In this document: positions 26,041 through 33,126 of the stretch, piece by piece
How positions within the stretch are numbered: position 1 is the first letter of the stretch
Layout of the letters: each line of letters begins with the position of its first letter
NCBI GenBank assembly: GCA_020633415.1
Contig: JACKDQ010000011.1
Coordinates: 86,126-150,125, forward strand
Reading direction: 5' to 3'
DNA length: 64,000 nt
Source: Deltaproteobacteria bacterium
Lineage (GTDB): Bacteria > Myxococcota_A > Polyangia > GCA-2747355
Translations under genes and position numbers: made by a program
The notes under the pieces: model-generated
Seen by the model: the letters and a program-made list of their open reading frames with translations, nothing else
Databases searched by the model: none
Told to the model about the DNA's origin: nothing

Positions 26041-27489
26041 TCAGCGGCCTCGCGCATTCGGCTTGCGCCGAGCGCCAGGGACGGTTTCCTGTTTGACCAA
26101 CTCCATCCCACAAATTGGACAGCTACCGCTCCGCGCACCTCTGATCGCTGGATGCATCGGGCAGCTCCAGACCTCGCCGGCGATGTGATCCGCGCCGGTG
26201 CGCGTCGGCTGACTCGACGCCGTGGACGCGACGTTGCGCTGCAGCCGCGCCGACATCAGCTTTTGCAGCGCCTCCTGAAGTTGACTCTCTGAATCCAAAA
26301 GGAACTGGCCCGAGGTCACGACCTGCTCGCCCTCCTGGAGTCCAGAGATCACCTCAGTCGTGTGGTCATCGGAAGCCAGACCGGTAACGATCTCACGTGG
26401 CTGATACTTGCCGAGGCCCTTGGTGACGAAGACCAACAAGCGTTCGCCCGAATAGAGGATCGCCTCGGTCGGAACCGTCAGCACATTTTCACGGCGCTGC
26501 GTCTCGATGCGCACCGTGGTGAACATACCCGGCTTGAGTTGCAGGTTAGGATTTACGAACTCAAGGCGCACGGTCAGCGTACGGGTCTTGCGGTCGATCG
26601 TCGGATAGATATAGCTAACCTTGCCGGTATAGAGCCGGCCGCGTTGGTAGGAGAGTTCCATCGTTGCGGGCTGGCCCACGCGCACCCAGGGCGCGTCGAA
26701 CTCGTATACTTGAGCATGAACCCAAATCGCCGAAAGCTTGCCGATGCGAAACAGGTCCTGCCCAGCGTTGACGCGCGTGCCTTGCACGATGTTCTTGTGC
26801 AGCACATAGCCGCCACGGGGCGCCGTGATCGTCAGCGTACGTTTGACCTGTTTCGACGCGGCCAGGCTCTCGATATATGCGTCGCTCAGATCCCAATAGC
26901 CAAACTTAACGCGAGCCGCCCGAGTGAGCGGGCTGTCTTTGCCGGTAGTCCGCAGCGCGACGAGATATTCCTCGAGCGCAGCAACCAGTTCCGGGGAGTA
27001 GATGCGAAACAGCGGCTGCCCCTTGCGCACCTTGATACCGGTCTGATCGACATACAGTTTCTCGACCCAGCCCGAGAACTTCAGGTTAACCACCGACAAT
27101 AGGTCCTCGGCGATCACCACCTCGCCGATGGTCCGCACTTTTCGCCCGACACTGCCGCGCTTGACCGTAGCGACGCGCATGCCCATGTTCTGGACCATCA
27201 CCGGATCGACCGCGATCTGACCTGCACTGGGGACGTGATCGCCAGAAGGCTGCTTCTTGATCGGTGTCAGATCCATTCCGCAGATCGGACAAGTCCCCGG
27301 CCCTTCTTGGACGACCTGCGGATGCATCCCGCAGGTGTAAAGCTGTCGCGACGACGACCGCTGGGCGTGCGCCGGCCCAAGTATCGAGGGCGTCGCTCCG
27401 CGACCCTGCCAGGCAATCCAGCTGGCCAGGCCTCCGGCAAGCAGCGCTAGGGTGAGCATCATCAGGCTGAGCTGTTTTCGACGCGCCAT
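26041..27489 (-). CDS. cusB: RND efflux adaptor, CusB type, with heavy-metal-binding domains at both ends
   Basis: A 482-residue periplasmic membrane-fusion protein. After an N-terminal anchor helix comes a heavy-metal-binding domain, YTCGMHPQVVQEGPGTCPIC (near residue 50), then the barrel-sandwich and beta-barrel adaptor core (VRTIGEVVIAEDL, LTITAPRGGYVLHKNIVQGT, LKPGMFTTVRIET, LPxGEQVVTSGQFLLDSES-like end). A second metal-binding domain, WSCPMHPAIRG...SCPICGMEL, lies near the C-terminus. One such domain is common; two at opposite ends is less so. It hands copper or silver to the CusA pump. GGAGGAG upstream of the ATG at 27489 fixes the start. It ends 11 bases after... the channel gene stop at 27500 lies just upstream. 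Confidence 0.92.
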   Translation of the reverse strand: MARRKQLSLMMLTLALLAGGLASWIAWQGRGATPSILGPAHAQRSSSRQLYTCGMHPQVVQEGPGTCPICGMDLTPIKKQPSGDHVPSAGQIAVDPVMVQNMGMRVATVKRGSVGRKVRTIGEVVIAEDLLSVVNLKFSGWVEKLYVDQTGIKVRKGQPLFRIYSPELVAALEEYLVALRTTGKDSPLTRAARVKFGYWDLSDAYIESLAASKQVKRTLTITAPRGGYVLHKNIVQGTRVNAGQDLFRIGKLSAIWVHAQVYEFDAPWVRVGQPATMELSYQRGRLYTGKVSYIYPTIDRKTRTLTVRLEFVNPNLQLKPGMFTTVRIETQRRENVLTVPTEAILYSGERLLVFVTKGLGKYQPREIVTGLASDDHTTEVISGLQEGEQVVTSGQFLLDSESQLQEALQKLMSARLQRNVASTASSQPTRTGADHIAGEVWSCPMHPAIRGARSGSCPICGMELVKQETVPGARRKPNARGR

Positions 27490-27499
27490 CGCGCTCCTC

Positions 27500-28753
27500 C
27501 TATTGCGGCAACCGACCGAGCTGGGCTTCGATCTCGACGCGCGCACGATGAGTGCGAATCTCCGCCCGTCGAATCGTCCGCTCGAACGCCAAGAGTTCTA
27601 GCTCGGCTTGAAACAGCGAGGCAAAGTCGACGCGTCCGACCTGAAAGCCTGCGAGGGTCGCATCGAGCGCCCGGTGTGCCAGCGGCATCAAGACCGTTCG
27701 ATACCTTTTCGCCGCTCGCTGGGCGCGCCGCCAAGCAGCAACCTCGGCCGCCACGTTGGCGCGAATCTGAGCGATCAACGCGCGCCGCTGGTGCTGCGCT
27801 TTGCTGGCCAGCAATCGCTGAGCCTGCACCTCGCTGCCAAAACGGCGGGCGTAGAAGATCGGCAACGGCAACGCGATTCCCAAGCTGATGAAGTCGGTCC
27901 CACGATCGGTGCCGGCCCGGCTGCGAATCCGGTAACCGAGCCAAGCGGTCAGGTCGGGATATCCCGCGCGTGCTGCCCGGCGCGACATTGCCGCGTGGGT
28001 CAGTGCACGCTGCCGGTGAAGACGAACCGCCGGGCGGTCGCCCAGCGAGCGCGTCAGCGCGCGCGGCTCTCGGGGCGCAGCGAGCGCGGCCAGTTGAGCG
28101 GGCGTCTCGATCGCCAGCGGTGGCTCACGATCGAGTGCCGCGTTGATCTTTGCGCGCAAGGCAAGGTCATCGCGATCGAAGTCCTCGAGGTCGTCTTTGA
28201 GCTTCTCGAGCAGCAACGTCAGGCGCAACAAGTCCTGCTGCCCCTTGGCTCCGACGGTGTATTTGGCTTGCACAATGCTGACAAACTGCTCGACGAGTTT
28301 GACGTGCTGCTCGGTGACTTTGCGCAGCTGCCGCACCAGCGTTAGCTGATAGTAGGCGCGCTTGACCGCCACTCGCAGCTGCAGCGTCGCCTCGGCCAGC
28401 GAGATCTGCGCCTCTGCAAGCTGGCCCTCGGCTTGTTGGCGACGCGCCGCGGTTTTGCCGGGAAAGAGGAAGGTCTGCTGTAGCTTGAGCTGCAGACCAC
28501 TCATCGGATGGTCGCCCGGTCGCCAACTGTCGATCGGCATGTTGCTGTACTCGATGGCCAGTTGTGGATCGTGCCAACTGCTGGCGCGACGCAGGCGGTG
28601 CTTGAGCGCATCGCGCTTGGCCTTGATCCCCGCAAGCGATGGATTGGCACGGACGGCCTGATCGGCCAACTGCTCAGCGCGATCAATGTCAGCCTTGGCC
28701 TGATTCGACGTCAGCACGACCATTGCGGCGACCAGACCCATCATGCGCACCAT
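27500..28753 (-). CDS. TolC-family outer membrane efflux protein (CusC/CzcC-like)
   Basis: A 417-residue outer-membrane factor with signal peptide (MVRMMGLVAAMVVLTSNQAKA) and two long coiled-coil helical repeats typical of TolC proteins, for example LKLQQTFLFPGKTAARRQQAEGQ-like and TDFISLGIALPLPIF segments. There is no lipobox, unlike E. coli CusC. It forms the outer-membrane channel for the metal pump. It is first in the operon (channel, adaptor, pump, DUF3347). The ATG at 28753 has GGAG ten bases upstream; the frame is open to 28822 but that part overlaps the promoter. A candidate sigma-54 promoter lies 35-50 bases upstream. Confidence 0.88.
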   Translation of the reverse strand: MVRMMGLVAAMVVLTSNQAKADIDRAEQLADQAVRANPSLAGIKAKRDALKHRLRRASSWHDPQLAIEYSNMPIDSWRPGDHPMSGLQLKLQQTFLFPGKTAARRQQAEGQLAEAQISLAEATLQLRVAVKRAYYQLTLVRQLRKVTEQHVKLVEQFVSIVQAKYTVGAKGQQDLLRLTLLLEKLKDDLEDFDRDDLALRAKINAALDREPPLAIETPAQLAALAAPREPRALTRSLGDRPAVRLHRQRALTHAAMSRRAARAGYPDLTAWLGYRIRSRAGTDRGTDFISLGIALPLPIFYARRFGSEVQAQRLLASKAQHQRRALIAQIRANVAAEVAAWRRAQRAAKRYRTVLMPLAHRALDATLAGFQVGRVDFASLFQAELELLAFERTIRRAEIRTHRARVEIEAQLGRLPQ

Positions 28754-28787
28754 CGTTTCCGAGCTCCTGTGCTGTTCGGCGCAGGGT

Positions 28788-28803
28788 AGCAATATCGGCG
28801 CCA
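28788..28803 (-). promoter_or_regulatory. candidate sigma-54 promoter of the copper efflux operon
   Basis: On the minus strand TGGCGCCGATATTGCT has GG-N10-GC spacing and a perfect TTGCT at -12. Predicted start of transcription is near 28777, leaving a 24-base leader with a ribosome site before the ATG at 28753. An NtrC-type activator is encoded divergently next door, which fits. Confidence 0.6.
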
Positions 28804-28814
28804 TAACGGCAAAC

Positions 28815-28828
28815 GGCCACAACTGGCC
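28815..28828. repeat. short inverted repeat GGCCA-caac-TGGCC
   Basis: A perfect five-base inverted repeat 12 bases upstream of the -24 element of the efflux operon. Its position suits a DNA-bending or repressor site, but could be chance. Confidence 0.25.
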
Positions 28829-28870
28829 CAGTGGAGCCGGAAAATCCGCGCATTACGCCGCTCGCTGCCG

Positions 28871-28917
28871 GTAACGGTCTTGGGCGCAAATGGGCGGGGG
28901 GTAACGGAGTGGGTTAC
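28871..28917. promoter_or_regulatory. candidate upstream activator sites (GTAAC half-sites)
   Basis: GTAACGG occurs at 28871-28877 and exactly 30 bases later at 28901-28907, and the second copy forms an inverted repeat with GTTAC at 28913-28917 (7-base spacer). These lie about 95-140 bases upstream of the predicted efflux start site, the usual range for NtrC-type activator binding. The 30-base interval is close to three helical turns. Confidence 0.4.
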
Positions 28918-28931
28918 ACTGTGAACGTTGT

Positions 28932-28962
28932 GGTCACGTCGTGCGCCGTCAGAGGCGTGACC
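28932..28962. repeat. inverted repeat before the histidine kinase gene
   Basis: GGTCACG (28932-28938) and CGTGACC (28956-28962) are perfect inverted repeats with a 17-base spacer, 39 bases before the kinase ATG. They could be an operator or an RNA hairpin in the leader. Confidence 0.3.
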
Positions 28963-29000
28963 GATTGCCGGGCGCAGCGTAGCGCTGCAATAGAAGACCG

Positions 29001-30437
29001 ATGCGTACGCGAACCCTGATCATCGTCGCACTTGTCACCGTTGTCGCGTTTAGCGGCGCGATGTTGCTGGTCACCCTTCAGACGCTCGGCGAGCTCGACG
29101 CCGCTGAAGTTCGCGCCGGCCAGCTCGACCACGCCAAGCACCTCGCCCACAACACCGAGGCCGATCTGCGCGAACAGTATATCCATCAAGCCCACTGCAT
29201 CATCGAGGGCGATCTTTCGCATCTCCATCGCTACGAGCAGGCAGCAGAACAGGCGCGCCAAACGATCGCCTCCCTTTCGCCGCTGTTGACGAGCGATGCT
29301 GAACACAAGGTCGTCACCCAGCTCCGCCAGCTGGCCGAGCGGATCGACAGAGTATTTCGCCAGCAGCTCATACCCGCACTCACCACTAACCGCGCAGCGG
29401 TCGTCGGCACACACCGTCAGCTCGAGCAGCTGGTTACCCGTGTCACAGCGATCAACGCAACACTGAGCGCCTCACTCAATGCGCGCAGCGCCCAAGCGCA
29501 AGGCGAGGCCAACCGCTTGCGCCATCGAACCCGCGCGATGGTCATCCTCTGTTTCGGGGCGGCACTCGTCGTCGCACTGCTGATCGGCGGCGTGCTCAGT
29601 CGTCGCATTGCTGGCCGGATCGCCCTGCTGCGCCGTGGTGCGCAACGCATCGCCGCCGGCGACCTGGCAACGCGTGTCGCCCTGGCGGGCCGCGACGAAT
29701 TCGCCGAGCTAGCGCAGGCATTCAATGGGATGGCCAGCGATCTGAGCCGCCATCAGCGCCAGGCGCTGCGGGCACAGCGTCTGGCGTCGATCGGTCAAGT
29801 CGCCGCCGGCGTGGCCCATGAGATCAATAACCCCCTAGCGGTGATCCTAGGATACACGACGATGCTCAAGGAAAAAGGCGCCGCGCCCGACGCGCTCAAA
29901 AAGCTCGCGGTGATCGAGGCCGAAACGCGTCAATGCCAGCGAATCGTCGACGACCTGCTTTCATTGGCCCGGCCCAGCGAGCTTGAGCCGCAGCGCATCG
30001 ATCTCGTCGCGCTCACGCGCAGCGAGATCGAGCGGCACCTAGAAAGTGGACGCTTGCGGCAGGCCGTCCCGGCGTTTACCGCCGATGCAAAATCGGCGAT
30101 CATCGCGGCCGATGAGGGACGCGTGCGCCAGCTGATCAGTAACCTGCTCGTCAATGCAGCAGACGCCGCTCCCCAGGGGACGATCGCCGTTTCGGTTGGT
30201 CTCGATTCGGGGCGCGCCTTGCTGACGGTTAGCGATGATGGTCCTGGAATGACCGAGGATCAGCTACGGCGCGCCACTGAGCCCTTTTTCACGACGAAAC
30301 CGACCGGTGTCGGCTTGGGCCTCTCGATCTCTCACGCGATCGTCGAGGCCCACGGCGGTGAGTTGTCGCTCCAGCGCCGTGTTGATGGCGTCGGCACCAC
30401 CGTGTGCGTCGCGCTGCCTTGCGAGGACGATCGATGA
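29001..30437 (+). CDS. sensor histidine kinase, partner of the NtrC-type regulator
   Basis: A 478-residue membrane kinase. A helix at residues 5-28 and one at about 177-198 bracket a largely helical periplasmic sensor of some 150 residues that contains Cys, His, Met and acidic side chains (HQAHCIIEGDLSHLHRYEQ), plausible for metal sensing. A HAMP linker follows (LRRGAQRIAAGDLATRVAL), then the dimerisation domain with phospho-acceptor His273 in GVAHEINNPLAVILGYT, then the ATPase domain with NLLVNAADAAP, DDGPGMT and GVGLGLSIS. It is divergent from the copper efflux operon and overlaps the regulator gene by four bases, so it probably senses periplasmic copper or silver. Confidence 0.9.
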   Translation: MRTRTLIIVALVTVVAFSGAMLLVTLQTLGELDAAEVRAGQLDHAKHLAHNTEADLREQYIHQAHCIIEGDLSHLHRYEQAAEQARQTIASLSPLLTSDAEHKVVTQLRQLAERIDRVFRQQLIPALTTNRAAVVGTHRQLEQLVTRVTAINATLSASLNARSAQAQGEANRLRHRTRAMVILCFGAALVVALLIGGVLSRRIAGRIALLRRGAQRIAAGDLATRVALAGRDEFAELAQAFNGMASDLSRHQRQALRAQRLASIGQVAAGVAHEINNPLAVILGYTTMLKEKGAAPDALKKLAVIEAETRQCQRIVDDLLSLARPSELEPQRIDLVALTRSEIERHLESGRLRQAVPAFTADAKSAIIAADEGRVRQLISNLLVNAADAAPQGTIAVSVGLDSGRALLTVSDDGPGMTEDQLRRATEPFFTTKPTGVGLGLSISHAIVEAHGGELSLQRRVDGVGTTVCVALPCEDDR

Positions 30438-31831
30438 GCGAAGGTCGGGTCTTAGTCGTCGATGACAAGCCGACGATGCGCGAAATGATCAGCGAACTGC
30501 TCAGCGATACCTACGAGGTCGTCAGCGCCGCGGACGGTCTGCAGGGCCTTGCGATGGTCCAGCACGGTGTTTTCGACGTGGTAATCAGCGACATCAAGAT
30601 GCCGGGCATGGATGGTCATCGTTTGATGACCGCGATCAAGCGCATCCATCCGGAGCTCGAAGTGATTCTGATCACTGCGTTTGCTACCATACCTAGCGCC
30701 GTCGATGCGATGAAAGACGGCGCATACCACTACCTTAAGAAGCCCTTCGAGGCTGATGAGCTGCGCACACTCGTCGCACAGGCGGTCGAGCGCAAACGGC
30801 TCGCCGATCGCGCGCAGCAGCTGCGCAGCACCCCCGATGACCCTGCCTCGTGCGATCAAATCATCGGCGAAACCGCGGCAATGCGTCGCGTCTTCGGGCT
30901 GATCGAGCGCGCCGCCACACGGGATATGACAGTGCTGATCAGCGGAGAGAGCGGCACGGGCAAGGAGCTGGTCGCGCGGGCGATTCACCGTGGCAGCGCG
31001 CGAAGCGCGCAAAACTTCGTCGCGATCAATTGTGGCGCGCTTCCCGAGGCGCTCGTCGAGTCTGAACTGTTCGGCTACACCCGCGGCGCATTCACCGGTG
31101 CCACCGGCGACAAGCCGGGGTTGTTCGAAGTGGCTAACGGCGGAACGCTGCTGCTCGACGAGATCGGCGACCTTCCGCTGGCTCTGCAGGTCAAGCTCAC
31201 GCGGGTACTGCAGGAGAGCGCGGTTCGCCGGCTCGGTGACAGCAAAGAGCGGCAGATCGATGTGCGTGTCGTTGCCGCGACCCACGTCGATTTGGACGCA
31301 GCGGTCAACGAGGGGCGGTTTCGCGAAGATCTGTTCTACCGACTGAACATCTTCCCAATCGAGCTGCCTGCCCTCAGAGCGCGCGCTGACGACATTCCCT
31401 TGCTGGCAGCGCACTTTTTGCGCAGCCGCTCGGCGAGCGAACCCACTGATCCACCACTGAGCCTGAGTGCGGAGGCGATGCAAGCGTTGCTGCGCTATCA
31501 TTGGCCGGGCAACGTGCGCCAATTGCAGAACGCCATCGAGCGCGCGCTGGCACTGACCGATGGCGCGCAGATCGACGTCGAGGCACTACCAAGCGAGGTC
31601 GTCAGCGCTACCGGCTCGCTGCCGCCCGATGCAAGCCTGGCTTTAACTCACCGCGAATACCTCGAGGCTGCCAAACAACGCGCCTCGCGCGAGTACCTCA
31701 CCGAGCTGATGCGCCGCTTCGCCGGCAATGTCACCCAGGCCGCCGCACACGCTGGCATCGAACGCGAAAGCTTGCACCGCCTGCTGAAAAAGCACGCCGT
31801 CTCATCGCGCACCTTCAAAGACGCCGACTAG
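30434..31831 (+). CDS. sigma-54-dependent response regulator, NtrC family
   Basis: A 465-residue regulator: receiver domain (phospho-acceptor Asp53 in VISDIKMPGMDG, conserved Lys near 102), AAA+ domain with Walker A GESGTGKELVARAI, the sigma-54 contact loop GAFTGA, Walker B GTLLLDEIGDLPL and the R-finger region, then a Fis-type helix-turn-helix (GNVTQAAAHAGIERESLHRLL). It activates sigma-54 RNA polymerase from distant sites. The ATG overlaps the kinase stop (ATGA). The efflux operon facing it has a sigma-54 promoter match, so control of metal efflux is likely, comparable in logic to ZraSR or other metal-responsive NtrC systems. Confidence 0.93.
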   Translation: MSEGRVLVVDDKPTMREMISELLSDTYEVVSAADGLQGLAMVQHGVFDVVISDIKMPGMDGHRLMTAIKRIHPELEVILITAFATIPSAVDAMKDGAYHYLKKPFEADELRTLVAQAVERKRLADRAQQLRSTPDDPASCDQIIGETAAMRRVFGLIERAATRDMTVLISGESGTGKELVARAIHRGSARSAQNFVAINCGALPEALVESELFGYTRGAFTGATGDKPGLFEVANGGTLLLDEIGDLPLALQVKLTRVLQESAVRRLGDSKERQIDVRVVAATHVDLDAAVNEGRFREDLFYRLNIFPIELPALRARADDIPLLAAHFLRSRSASEPTDPPLSLSAEAMQALLRYHWPGNVRQLQNAIERALALTDGAQIDVEALPSEVVSATGSLPPDASLALTHREYLEAAKQRASREYLTELMRRFAGNVTQAAAHAGIERESLHRLLKKHAVSSRTFKDAD

Positions 31832-32002
31832 CCACGCGCCGGTGCTGCGGCCAGTTGGCCCGGGCCGTTGGCGGGACACTTCCATACAGTGCATGATTCG
31901 CAGTGCAGCTGACGATTGCTAAGCCAGCGACCGCACAGCGCGCTTTTCGACGAGCGCCGTGACTGATCAGCGCCAGGCCCGCGATGGCGGCCCGTTCAAG
32001 GC

Positions 32003-32018
32003 TGGTACGTCGTTTGCT
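32003..32018 (+). promoter_or_regulatory. candidate sigma-54 promoter
   Basis: TGGTACGTCGTTTGCT matches the -24/-12 consensus except for one base, with GG-N10-GC spacing. Predicted start about 32029, three bases before the ATG at 32032, so either the transcript is almost leaderless or the true start codon is downstream. Confidence 0.5.
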
Positions 32019-32031
32019 TCTCAGCAAGGCC

Positions 32032-33084
32032 ATGAAATCGTCGTTTCGCGATTGGTTCATTGCTCAGCGCCCTCGCGGACGCCTGCGCGATGGGATCTGC
32101 GTGCTGCTCGTACTGCTCGCGGCGTGCGGGCCACCGCCTGAAGACGGCACTGCGCTCGCTCCGTCGGGAAAGGGCGAGAACCCACCGAGCAAGCAGCGCT
32201 ATTTTTTGTTCTGGGGACACAGTTTGGACGTTGATCTCGAACGCAGCGATCGTCTCTCGATCAGTAAGCTTGCCGATCTGGACACCGACGTCGTCGTCCG
32301 GGAAGGTTGCGACATCGGCGAGCCAACGTCTAACTTGACGCCCAGCGAAGCAGCGCTGTTCTTGCCACAGAATAACAGCAATGGCTCGGCGTTTGGCTGT
32401 TCGAGTCCCGCAGGCAACGGCGGCCTGAGTCTGGCGATGCACACGGCATGGGAACACGGACTAAAGGGTGATGCCAGCCACTGGGCCTATGAATTTCGCT
32501 CGGGGTACGCCGGCTTCTTCCGGATGAACCAGTACCACTGGGCACGGCTAATCAGCGTTGCCCGCGATCGCTTGCGGGCCGCCAACAGCGACGGAATCGC
32601 TACGGTCACCTTCCACTGCGTCTACAACCTCTACAAGACCAAGAACCGCGCACAGCAACATGAACTGGAAGAGGCCGCCGCCGAGCATTACCAAAAGCGC
32701 CAAGCGTTCTGGGACGTCGAAGAATACGTCGATCTCGGTCGCGATTTCGATCCGCCGCGCTTCATCGACATTGCAACGCTGCGACCGTATCGCCAACTAA
32801 CCCATGCCAACGCGCAGCTTGAGCAGCTCTATCGAGCGCTGCCAGTCGATGCGCGCAGCCGTCTGCGAGCGGACCTCGCCGCGCTCAACTACAGCGACCA
32901 GTTCCGCACTAATTGCTTCAAGCGGTTGGACAACGCCTTCGGCCCGGCAGCGCCGGCGATCTTTCCGACCCACTGCGGCCAAACGGTGCACGTCACAGCG
33001 CAGACCGAACTGACGCGGGGATGCCAGCGCTATCTTGCCAAGGAGCAGGCAACGGCTGCCGCTCGCCGCGCTTCGGCAAACTAG
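32032..33084 (+). CDS. lipoprotein of unknown function
   Basis: A 350-residue protein with an Arg-rich n-region and lipobox LLAAC (near residue 32), then a Pro/Gly/Lys-rich spacer. The globular part begins RYFLFWGHSLDVDLE and contains GFFRMNQYHWARLISVARDRLR, TVTFHCVYNLYKTKNRAQQHELEEAAAEHYQ and six or so cysteines. I recognise no catalytic motif; the Trp/His-rich middle part could be an enzyme core. If the sigma-54 match upstream is used, a GTG at about 32101 is an alternative start but would leave a signal peptide without basic residues. Monocistronic, divergent from nothing obvious; downstream gene is convergent. Confidence 0.68.
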   Translation: MKSSFRDWFIAQRPRGRLRDGICVLLVLLAACGPPPEDGTALAPSGKGENPPSKQRYFLFWGHSLDVDLERSDRLSISKLADLDTDVVVREGCDIGEPTSNLTPSEAALFLPQNNSNGSAFGCSSPAGNGGLSLAMHTAWEHGLKGDASHWAYEFRSGYAGFFRMNQYHWARLISVARDRLRAANSDGIATVTFHCVYNLYKTKNRAQQHELEEAAAEHYQKRQAFWDVEEYVDLGRDFDPPRFIDIATLRPYRQLTHANAQLEQLYRALPVDARSRLRADLAALNYSDQFRTNCFKRLDNAFGPAAPAIFPTHCGQTVHVTAQTELTRGCQRYLAKEQATAAARRASAN

Positions 33085-33126
33085 CGCGCACCACCACCTA
33101 GGCAACCCAGCGCACTCCGAGTTTGC

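Noticed and set aside
28871..28917. GTAAC repeats as a CRISPR or transposon end
   Set aside because: Only two direct copies and one inverse copy, with no spacer pattern or element; position fits an activator site.
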